Shown here: piece after piece, positions 9,221 to 16,376 of the stretch
Position numbering within the stretch: the stretch's first letter is position 1
How the letters are laid out: every line of letters begins with the position of its first letter
Origin: Alphaproteobacteria bacterium
GTDB taxonomy: Bacteria > Pseudomonadota > Alphaproteobacteria > Rhizobiales > Hyphomicrobiaceae
Direction of reading: 5' to 3'
Assembly: GCA_019137195.1 (NCBI GenBank)
Contig: JAGVSR010000009.1
Location: 1-36,656, forward strand
Length of the DNA stretch: 36,656 bases
Program-made: the position numbers and the translations under genes
Notes under the pieces: model-generated
What the model was told of the DNA's origin: nothing
The model's database searches: none
Seen by the model: only the letters and a program-made list of their open reading frames with translations

Positions 9221-10201
9221 TCAGACGGAAGTGGCCTCGACCAGCTTCTTGGCCTGGGCGACCCAGCCTTCCCTCTCGATCTGGCCCTTGAGCCTGAGCA
9301 TGCGATCGAGCGCGGCGAGGTTCTGGGCATCGAGGTCAGCGATCTGCCAGAAGTGGAACACGCCGGCGTCGTTGAGCTTCTGCTCGAGCTTGCCGGAGAT
9401 GCCGGTGATGCGCTTCAAGTCGTCGGCCTCACCGCGGGCACTGTCGATGCCTTTGAAGCGGATCTGCTCCTCCGGCGGGCTTTCGAGAGCGCCGACGTCG
9501 ACGCCGGCAGCGCCCTGGGCGCGCTCGAGGCCGTCGAGGGCCGCACGGGCGACGAGATCGCAATAAAGCGTCAGCGCGCGCCCGGCGTCGTCGTTGCCAG
9601 GAACCGGGAAGTCGATGCCGTCGGGATCGCAGTTGGTGTCGACGATGGCGACGATCGGGATGCCGAGCTTCCTCGCCTCCTCGATGGCGATCTTCTCTTT
9701 GTTGGTATCGATCACGAACAGGAGGTCGGGCACGCCACCCATGTCCTTGATGCCGCCCAACGACTGCTCGAGCTTGTCGCGCTCGCGCTGGATGTTCAGG
9801 ATTTCCTTCTTGGAGCGGCCCTGCGGATCGACGAGGATCTCGTCCATCTGCCGCAAGCGGCGGATCGACTGCGAGATGGTCTTCCAGTTGGTCAGGGTGC
9901 CGCCGAGCCAGCGGTGGTTCATGTAGTACTGGGCCGAGCGCTTGGCGGCGTCCTTGATGCCGTCGGCAGCCTGGCGCTTCGTCGCCACCATGAGCACGCG
10001 CCCACCGTTGGCGACCGTGTCCGAGACCTTGACCAGAGCCTGGTGGAGCAGCGGCACCGTCTGCGTCAGATCGACGATGTGGATGTTGTTGCGGGCACCG
10101 AAGATGAACGGCGCCATCTTGGGGTTCCAGCGGTGCGACTGGTGACCGAAGTGAACGCCAGCTTCCAGGAGCTGACGCATATTGAACACGGGCAGAGCCA
10201 T
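9221..10201 (-). CDS. rpsB: 30S ribosomal protein S2 with C-terminal HhH-like extension
   Basis: S2 is a small-subunit ribosomal protein that joins late and helps recruit S1. The start is the ATG at 10201 ([20 protein letters not shown]), preceded by AAAAGGACAC; earlier in-frame codons encode non-conserved residues. The S2 core covers residues 1-228 with the signature blocks [24 protein letters not shown] and [25 protein letters not shown] (split here at the well-known IVDTNCDP). It is followed by an acidic/glycine linker (229-258) and a helical tail (260-322: [20 protein letters not shown] and onward). The tail resembles the helix-hairpin-helix-like module often appended to alphaproteobacterial S2, L21 and NuoE. 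Total length is 326 against about 240 in E. coli. It is the first gene of the minus-strand cluster. Confidence 0.96.
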   Translation of the reverse strand: MALPVFNMRQLLEAGVHFGHQSHRWNPKMAPFIFGARNNIHIVDLTQTVPLLHQALVKVSDTVANGGRVLMVATKRQAADGIKDAAKRSAQYYMNHRWLGGTLTNWKTISQSIRRLRQMDEILVDPQGRSKKEILNIQRERDKLEQSLGGIKDMGGVPDLLFVIDTNKEKIAIEEARKLGIPIVAIVDTNCDPDGIDFPVPGNDDAGRALTLYCDLVARAALDGLERAQGAAGVDVGALESPPEEQIRFKGIDSARGEADDLKRITGISGKLEQKLNDAGVFHFWQIADLDAQNLAALDRMLRLKGQIEREGWVAQAKKLVEATSV

Positions 10202-10612
10202 GCGAAAAGTGTCCTTTTCCGGTTGATCCTCCGCGACCCTTGAGAAGAAAAACACGAGCAAATCGAGTTGCTTATGCTTTCCACCGGAGCGCGCGACGGG
10301 GCTTTCAATCCGCCGGGCGCATATAGGCCGCGTGTGTGATGGAGGGGCTTATGGCGGAAGTTCTTCACAAAGGCAAGGCGCGAGCAGGAGCGGATTGCCA
10401 CGCCGATCAACGTTAACCTGCAAAAGGGGCGGCGCACGCGACGACGAGATCAAGCCCGAGCCGGGAGACCGGGCCTATGATGGGCGCGCGATCCGCGCGG
10501 GGAGCCGGCGGCAGGGCCAACTCGCGGCGTCAACACCGTCTGGCCGGCGCCAGACAGCCTCCTTAAAGACATCGACAGGGCCGACGGTCGGCCCTGCTCA
10601 GCCTGGCGTGCC
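10202..10612. other. Divergent intergenic region between rpsB and the PaaK-like gene
   Basis: This 411-nt stretch separates two divergent genes and must hold their promoters. It contains the rpsB leader with its ribosome-binding site AAAAGGACAC. I see no recognisable gene, tRNA or strong terminator in it. No pair of promoter boxes with correct spacing stood out on either strand. Confidence 0.5.
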
Positions 10613-12028
10613 ATGCTCGAATTCCTGAAGCTCGTCCTGATGCTCAACCGCCTGACACCCGCCTCGGGTCTGACGGCCGAGCGCATCGCGGCCATCCAGG
10701 AGCGGCGGTTGCGACGCCTGCTTGCCCACGCCAAGCGCCATTCCCCCTACTACGCCCGGAAGCTCGCGCCGTTTGACGTCCAAACCTGCCAGCTCTCCGA
10801 CCTCCCGACACTGTCAAAGGCCGAGATGATGGCGAGCTTCGACACCGTCGTCACCGACCCTGCCATCACCCGCGCGGGCGTCGAGGCGTTCCTGTCGGTG
10901 CCATCGAACCTCGGGACGTACTATCTCGGCCGCTACGGCGTCTCGCACACCTCCGGCAGCCAGGGCCAGCCCGCTCTGATCGTGCAGGACCGGGACGCGC
11001 TGATGCAAACATTCGTGGTCCAGTTCGTGCGCGGAACCAGGATCTCGAACCGCTTCTTTCCCCACCTCGAACGGCTGTGGCGGCCAGCGCGCATGGCTGT
11101 GATGACGCAGCATCCAGGATTCTATCCCTCCGGCGCGGCCTTCGGCTATCTGCCGGCGGCAGCCAAGCCATTCTTCAAGGTGCTGCATCTCTCGGTCTTC
11201 GACCCGGTCGAAGAGAGCGTCACTCGGCTCAACGCGTTCCAGCCCGAGTACATCGTCGGATACACGAGCTCGCTCGAAACGCTTGCCCGCGAGGCGCGTG
11301 CAGGACGCCTCAGGCCGGGGGCGACCGGCACGCTACGCCAGATCATCAACGTTAGCGAGCCACTCCCCGACGCCTCGGCCCGGCTCATCGCGGATGCATT
11401 CCAGGTTCCGGTCACCAACGAGTACGCGATGGGCGAGTGCATGTGCCTATCATCGGGCTGCCTGTGCTCGACGGGCTCGCACTTGAACGCCGATCTGGCC
11501 ATGCTCGAGGTCGTGGACAAGGAGAACCGGCCCGTGCCGGCGGGCACGCGAGGCGCCAAGGTGCTCATGACCAACCTCTACAATTTTGTACAACCGATCA
11601 TCCGCTACGAGGTCGACGACCTCGTCACCCTGAGCCCCAAGTCGTGCCCGTGCGGCAACCCGTTTCCGCTCATCGAGGCCGTGTCGGGGCGCGACAAGGA
11701 CAGACTCTGGATCGAGGTCGGGGGCGAGGTCCGCGACCTCCCCTACTACATCTTCCTCGCCGCACTCCACGGCGAGCACGACCTCGCCGAGCACCAGGTG
11801 CTGCAGACCGGCCCCAACCGCTACGTCGTCCGAGTCGCGGCACAACCAGATAAGACCCTCTCGGCCGAGCGCATCCGGGCCCTCGTCACGCAGTCCGTCG
11901 AGTCCGAGGGCCTCGGCTCGGCACTCCACTTCGACGTCGAGATCGTACCCGAGATCGCGCGCGGCCCGTCGGGCAAGGCGGTCCGCGTCAGGAACCTCGC
12001 CGGGCCGCCGCCGGCCGGGGCGCACTGA
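10613..12028 (+). CDS. PaaK/CapK-like adenylate-forming enzyme
   Basis: The 471-residue protein looks like the phenylacetate-CoA ligase (PaaK)/CapK branch of the ANL superfamily, cytosolic enzymes that activate a carboxylate as an acyl-AMP. The phosphate-binding loop reads GVSHTSGSQGQPALIVQD (about residues 108-126), followed by the adenine-site region NVSEPLPDASARLI and EYAMGEC. A C-terminal KSCPCGNPFPLIEAVSGRDKD block (CxCG plus GRxxD) is typical of PaaK-like proteins. The stretch ECMCLSSGCLC adds four closely spaced cysteines that could bind metal. The substrate cannot be predicted, and no phenylacetate-degradation genes lie nearby. The start at 10613 lacks a clear Shine-Dalgarno; an ATG at 10640 is an alternative. 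The next gene is 105 nt downstream on the same strand. Confidence 0.8.
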   Translation: MLEFLKLVLMLNRLTPASGLTAERIAAIQERRLRRLLAHAKRHSPYYARKLAPFDVQTCQLSDLPTLSKAEMMASFDTVVTDPAITRAGVEAFLSVPSNLGTYYLGRYGVSHTSGSQGQPALIVQDRDALMQTFVVQFVRGTRISNRFFPHLERLWRPARMAVMTQHPGFYPSGAAFGYLPAAAKPFFKVLHLSVFDPVEESVTRLNAFQPEYIVGYTSSLETLAREARAGRLRPGATGTLRQIINVSEPLPDASARLIADAFQVPVTNEYAMGECMCLSSGCLCSTGSHLNADLAMLEVVDKENRPVPAGTRGAKVLMTNLYNFVQPIIRYEVDDLVTLSPKSCPCGNPFPLIEAVSGRDKDRLWIEVGGEVRDLPYYIFLAALHGEHDLAEHQVLQTGPNRYVVRVAAQPDKTLSAERIRALVTQSVESEGLGSALHFDVEIVPEIARGPSGKAVRVRNLAGPPPAGAH

Positions 12029-12133
12029 CGGCAAGGCCAGGCCCCGGAGGGCGAGCCCGACAGACGCACTGTCGCCAAATCGCACGGCTTGCGGCATTGT
12101 CGTTGGGCCGAACATCCGGAGCCTCGCGCCGCC

Positions 12134-12919
12134 ATGCCCCAGCCGCTTTCCTTGACCGCGCGTGCCCTGCAGCTGGGAGAGCGCATCGACCTCAAAGGCC
12201 TCGAGCGCGAGGATGCGTTCTCCAAGAGTCCGCTGGCGTTCAAGACCCCAGCCGGCGGCACCGCTGTGTTGTTCAAGACCGGCACGGCCGTATTCATGGG
12301 GCTGAACCCGCTCGAGGAGGACGACCTTGTCAGAAGCTTGAAGCCCCGCATCACTGCTCCGCTCGACGAGCACGAGACCGAGTCCGCGCGGCTCGTCGCA
12401 AAACCCGATGAGGAGGAGCTGGTCGGCGCAACGGGCGCCCTGCAGCTCAAGGCCCTCGACAACAACCGCCTTCTCCTCGTCGCCGCAGCGCTTGGCATGA
12501 GCGCGTCGCTCTCCTGGGACGAGCGGCGCATCGGGCACGCTTTCGACCGCATCTCGCAGGTGGCCCAGACTCTGAAGCAGAGGAAGCTACCGGGAGGGCC
12601 TCAGTCGGCAATCCTCGAGCAAATCGGCGAGGCACTCCTGATCCAGCAGCGGCTTGCGAGCCGCGCCGACCTCGACGACAAGCCGGACGTGCTGTGGGAT
12701 CATCCCGAGCTCGACCGCTTCTGGGCCAAGCTCGTCGACGAGTACGACCTCAACCAGCGGAGCCGCGCCGTGGCGCGCAAGCTCGCGGTGATCCGGGAAA
12801 CCGCCGACACTCTGACCGACCTGATGGCGACCCGCACGAGCCACCGTCTCGAGTGGTACATCATCGCCCTCATCATGCTAGAGGTGGCCTTGGGTCTGTG
12901 GGATCGGTTCGTCAAATAG
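12134..12919 (+). CDS. DUF155 / RMND1-like membrane-anchored protein
   Basis: The 261-residue protein matches the layout of the DUF155 family (yeast Sif2/Rmd proteins, mitochondrial RMND1). It has an N-terminal alpha/beta region with AVLFKTGTAVFMGL, then a helical part with SLSWDERRIGHAFDRISQ. The conserved C-terminal block reads DHPELDRFWAKLVDEYDL, then RSRAVARKLAVIRETADTL and the RLEWYI segment. It ends in a single hydrophobic helix (WYIIALIMLEVALGLWDRF), so it is probably tail-anchored. The ATG at 12134 (MPQPLSLTARALQLGERIDL) is preferred over one 15 codons earlier because conserved sequence begins there. The molecular function is not established; mitochondrial members support translation. 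It follows the PaaK-like gene and may be co-transcribed. Confidence 0.75.
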   Translation: MPQPLSLTARALQLGERIDLKGLEREDAFSKSPLAFKTPAGGTAVLFKTGTAVFMGLNPLEEDDLVRSLKPRITAPLDEHETESARLVAKPDEEELVGATGALQLKALDNNRLLLVAAALGMSASLSWDERRIGHAFDRISQVAQTLKQRKLPGGPQSAILEQIGEALLIQQRLASRADLDDKPDVLWDHPELDRFWAKLVDEYDLNQRSRAVARKLAVIRETADTLTDLMATRTSHRLEWYIIALIMLEVALGLWDRFVK

Positions 12920-13193
12920 ACGCTCGTGTCCCGACCGCGTAGCTCGTCACATTCTTCGACACGCCCAGATCGAGCGCCGCAGTCGAAAGGACGCTGGCAA
13001 GCCATTGATCCCGTGCAGCTCAGATTCTGAGCTAAACTGACGAGCCCAGCGGCAGGACTAAGGCGGACGTCAAAATCGCCCAACAAGCGCGGCAAAACTG
13101 ATTTCCATTTCACCAGCACCCCTTGCCCTGCACTCGCTTGTGGTGATGAATGTCGCCTTGGATATCGGCTAATTCGCTGGGAGGGTCGAACGG

Positions 13194-14555
13194 ATGTCGA
13201 CGCGAAGACATGCCGTCACAGCGTGGAGGGCGCTTCTCGGGCCGGCTTTGCTCCTACCTCTCGCCCTTGCGAGCTTGGGACAAGCGGCGAGCTATCGTAT
13301 GTGTGCCTTCCGCGATGGACCTGCCGGACCCTGCACCTGCAAGACCAGTCAGGACCCTCCCGGGCAATTCTCCATCGTAGACAAGTCGCGATGCAGAAAG
13401 TCGGCTGAGCCGCAACCTTCCGATCCACGCGCCGCCGCGCCGGCCGATGCCACCGCCGCACCTCAGCCGCTGCCGGCGACCCCAGCCACTCAGGCGGGCA
13501 CCCAGACCGCCGCACCGGCAGGGACGCCCACAGCAGCGCCGGCCGCAGCTGCGACAGCGGCGACTACGAATACCGCGGCTACCGGCGCTATCCCCGCCAT
13601 GCAGTCGCACACCAAGCTCGACGAGGTGCGCGCGAGAGGGAAGCTGCTCTGCGGCGTCAACAGCGGACTTCTGGGTTTCGCTGCCCGGACCGACAACGGC
13701 AACTGGGCAGGTCTCGACGTCGACTTCTGCCGCGCCGTCGCCGCCGCGGTCTTCGCCGACCCGGCACGGGTCGAGTTCGTTCCCCTCGAGACCAGTCAGC
13801 GCTTCGAAGCGCTGAAGGCCGGCAAGGTCGACCTTCTGTCGCGAAATACGACCTGGACGCTGGGCCGGGAGACAGAGCTCGGCCTCGACTTCGCCGGCGT
13901 GCTCTACTTCGACGGCCAGGGCTTCCTGACCGGAGACGACCGCGGGCTCGTGTCCGCCCAGCAGCTCGCCGGTCACACGGTCTGTGTCGAAGCCAATACG
14001 ACATCGCAGGCCAACATGGCCTATTATTTCAAGACCCAGCAGATCGAGACCGAGACCAAGAGCTTCGCGACACGCGAGGAGATGCTCAAAGCCTATCAGG
14101 CCGGCGACTGCGATGCCTATTCCGGCGACCGCTCGGCGCTATTTGCCGATCGTGCCGGCTTCAGCGAGCCGACACGCCACACCATCCTTCCCGAGGTCAT
14201 CTCCAAGGAACCGTTGGCCCCAGTCGTCATGCACGGCGATCGCGAATGGCTTCAGATCGTGCGCTGGACTCTCGCGGCACTGGTGAATGCGGAGGAGACG
14301 GGGCTCGACATGGCGTCGGCCGCAGCCCCGCAGCCGCTGTCCGACGACGCCCAGCGCCTGGTGGAGGGGGCGGGCACGTCGGGCGAGCGGCTGCGACTCT
14401 CGAAGTCGTGGCTGCGCGACGTTATCGCCGCGGGCGGCAACTACGGCGAGATCTTCGAGGCCAATCTTGGCAAGGCGTCTCCGCTCGGCATGAGCCGCGG
14501 CATCAATGCGTTGTGGAAACGTGGGGGGATTCTTTATGCTCCACCCATGTGGTAA
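13194..14555 (+). CDS. AapJ-like amino-acid ABC transporter substrate-binding protein with N-terminal Cys-rich and Pro/Ala linker regions
   Basis: The protein is 453 residues. A signal peptide (about 1-32) is followed by a short Cys segment (C37, C47, C49, C67). A low-complexity Ala/Pro/Thr linker covers roughly residues 73-133. A periplasmic family-3 solute-binding domain follows from about 137 to the end. The binding domain carries patterns characteristic of general L-amino-acid binding proteins (AapJ): LLCGVNSGLLGFAARTDNGN, WAGLDVDFCRAVAAAVF, DLLSRNTTWTLGRETELGLD and FDGQGFL. The start at 13194 is supported by GGGAGGG about 10 nt upstream. No permease or ATPase gene is nearby, so it is an orphan binding protein here. 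The last 20 nt overlap the start of the L,D-transpeptidase gene. Confidence 0.85.
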   Translation: MSTRRHAVTAWRALLGPALLLPLALASLGQAASYRMCAFRDGPAGPCTCKTSQDPPGQFSIVDKSRCRKSAEPQPSDPRAAAPADATAAPQPLPATPATQAGTQTAAPAGTPTAAPAAAATAATTNTAATGAIPAMQSHTKLDEVRARGKLLCGVNSGLLGFAARTDNGNWAGLDVDFCRAVAAAVFADPARVEFVPLETSQRFEALKAGKVDLLSRNTTWTLGRETELGLDFAGVLYFDGQGFLTGDDRGLVSAQQLAGHTVCVEANTTSQANMAYYFKTQQIETETKSFATREEMLKAYQAGDCDAYSGDRSALFADRAGFSEPTRHTILPEVISKEPLAPVVMHGDREWLQIVRWTLAALVNAEETGLDMASAAAPQPLSDDAQRLVEGAGTSGERLRLSKSWLRDVIAAGGNYGEIFEANLGKASPLGMSRGINALWKRGGILYAPPMW

Positions 14556-15765
14556 CGTCCTGCGGCTGCTGACACTTGTCGCTTCGATGCTCGTCGCGGC
14601 CTGGCCGGCTTGCGCACAACGCCAGCGCCTCCTTCCGCCCGAGCCGAGCCGCCAGCCCTGGATCAGCGCGGAGGCCGTGCGGGCGCAGCAGTCGGCGGTC
14701 ACCCTCTACCAGAACATTGTCGCACGGGGCGGCTTTCCACGGCTGCCCGACCGCATAACGCTGCGTCCTGGCGACAGCGACGCGAACGTCGCCGTCCTGC
14801 GCCGCCGCCTGGAGCTCTCCGGCGACCTCCGCGGCAGCGCCATCGACTCCTACACCTTCGATCCCGAGCTCGAGCAAGCCGTCAAACGCTATCAGCTGCG
14901 CAATGGTCTCGAGCCGAACGGGATCGTCTACGGAATCACACAGCGCTCGCTCAACGTTCCGGCCGAGACCCGCCTCAAGCAGCTCGAGTTGAACCTGGCG
15001 CGCATGCAGGAGCTCCAGCCGAAGCTCGCCACGTACCCGAGATACATTCTGATGAACGCAGCCAGCTTCGAGCTGCAGGGCATCCAGGGTGGGCGGGTCG
15101 AGGTGATAAGCCGCACGATCGCCGGCAAGAGGTCGACCCCAACTCCGACCGTCGGCGCGACGGTGCAGTCGATCAACATCATGCCCTACTGGCACGTGCC
15201 CGAAACGATTGCCAAGGCAGCCCTCATTCCGGCCGTAAGAAAAGACCCGGACTACCTCACGAAGGAGCACATTCGCGTCTACTCGACGTTCGGCGGCGAG
15301 GAGGTCGATCCTTCCTCCGTCAACTGGTGGGGACTGGAGGCGGAGCGCTACGTCTTCCGTCAGGATCCGGGACCGCACAACGCTCTCGGTCTCCTACGCT
15401 TCGACATGCCCAACAAGCACATTGTCTACATGCACGACACGCCGATGAAAAACCTGTTCTCGTACTATGAGCGCGCCTACAGTGCCGGTTGTGTGCGCCT
15501 CGAGAGCTTCGTCGACGTGGCTGGTTGGATCCTGGCCGGACAGGAAGGCTGGAACCGGGCCAGCGTCGCGAGCGCAATCGCATCCGGAACCCCGCGAACG
15601 ATCAAGGTGCAGAAGCCGGTTCCCGTCCACTTCGTCTATTTCACAGCCTGGGTCGACGGCGGCGCCGTGCAGTTCCGCAACGACCTCTACAATCGCGACG
15701 ATCAGGAATTCGACGGCGGCCAGGACGCGGCCCAGCGCGCGTTCGGCATTTCACTGGCACCCTGA
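14536..15765 (+). CDS. YcbB-like L,D-transpeptidase with peptidoglycan-binding domain
   Basis: This periplasmic enzyme of the YkuD-domain family links meso-DAP residues (3-3 crosslinks) or attaches proteins to peptidoglycan. The start at ATG 14536 (MLHPCGNVLRLLTL) has GGGGGGA just upstream and lies inside the last 20 nt of the previous gene; the resulting protein is 409 residues. The signal peptide ends near ACAQ (about 28). A peptidoglycan-binding type 1 domain (about 75-125) holds LRPGDSDANVAVLRRRLELS and FDPELEQAVKRYQ. The catalytic domain has H300 in YMHDTPMKNLF and C319 in SAGCVRLE, the expected HxD...SxGC layout. The overall length and inserted region before the motif fit the LdtD/YcbB type rather than small Ldts. 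Confidence 0.92.
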   Translation: MLHPCGNVLRLLTLVASMLVAAWPACAQRQRLLPPEPSRQPWISAEAVRAQQSAVTLYQNIVARGGFPRLPDRITLRPGDSDANVAVLRRRLELSGDLRGSAIDSYTFDPELEQAVKRYQLRNGLEPNGIVYGITQRSLNVPAETRLKQLELNLARMQELQPKLATYPRYILMNAASFELQGIQGGRVEVISRTIAGKRSTPTPTVGATVQSINIMPYWHVPETIAKAALIPAVRKDPDYLTKEHIRVYSTFGGEEVDPSSVNWWGLEAERYVFRQDPGPHNALGLLRFDMPNKHIVYMHDTPMKNLFSYYERAYSAGCVRLESFVDVAGWILAGQEGWNRASVASAIASGTPRTIKVQKPVPVHFVYFTAWVDGGAVQFRNDLYNRDDQEFDGGQDAAQRAFGISLAP

Positions 15766-15845
15766 TCGAGCACGACCGGTCCTGCGCCGCGGCGTTCGGC
15801 CTCGCGCACCATCGTCCTGGCCCGGCCGGCGGGCTCCACACGCCA

Positions 15846-16280
15846 TCAGTCGATCGCGGCGATGCCAATCCGGGTCGCCCCGTTGCGCGCGAGTGCCGTC
15901 GGGACCTTCGACACGTACGCGGGGCGACGCCCGACAACGACGACGGCACTGACCAGCGGGCTCGCGGCACGTTCGAGGCGGTCCGCCGGGATCTCGATCC
16001 TCAAGCTCTTCGGCAGCGAGACCGCGGCGCCCTGCTCGACGGCAGTGGCGAGAGTCGTGACGGATGGCGGCGCATCGGGCCGGGCCCCGTCGTAGACGGT
16101 CACGTGGTACTCGACGTGACCGTAAGGGTACGGGGCCGCGGGTCCGTCGAGGACGACTTCGAATACTGCGTTCGAGGCCCCCGGCCCGGTGTCCTCGGCG
16201 CGCCCCGCGGCGGCGATCGCAATCGTGGCGAGGAGGACCTGGAGCGCGCCGAGAACGGTACGCCGTGACCGAGGCGGCAT
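15846..16280 (-). CDS. Small secreted protein of unknown function
   Basis: The 144-residue protein has a clean signal peptide (MPPRSRRTVLGALQVLLATIAI..., cleavage near GRAED). It is followed by about 115 residues rich in beta-strand-forming stretches (FEVVLDG, VEYHVTVYDG, LVSAVVVVGRRPAYVS). A good ribosome-binding site GGGAGGGACAG precedes the ATG. The layout, a short exported all-beta domain with paired ADRLERAASPLVSAVVVVG-type phrases, vaguely recalls YbaY/YscW-like proteins, but I do not claim homology. It converges on the L,D-transpeptidase gene and lies 96 nt downstream of dnaE on the same strand. Confidence 0.6.
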   Translation of the reverse strand: MPPRSRRTVLGALQVLLATIAIAAAGRAEDTGPGASNAVFEVVLDGPAAPYPYGHVEYHVTVYDGARPDAPPSVTTLATAVEQGAAVSLPKSLRIEIPADRLERAASPLVSAVVVVGRRPAYVSKVPTALARNGATRIGIAAID

Positions 16281-16376
16281 GTGTCTGTCCCTCCCGTCGC
16301 CTCGACCCGATCGGAATCGAGTGCATCGTGCGACCCGGCATACTCAGGCAAGCCCGCGGGTGCATCCGCGCAAAGC

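Noticed and set aside
12100-12538. Minus-strand frame opposite the start of the DUF155 gene and the end of the PaaK-like gene
   Set aside because: It spans two genes in antisense without a ribosome-binding site or domain signature.
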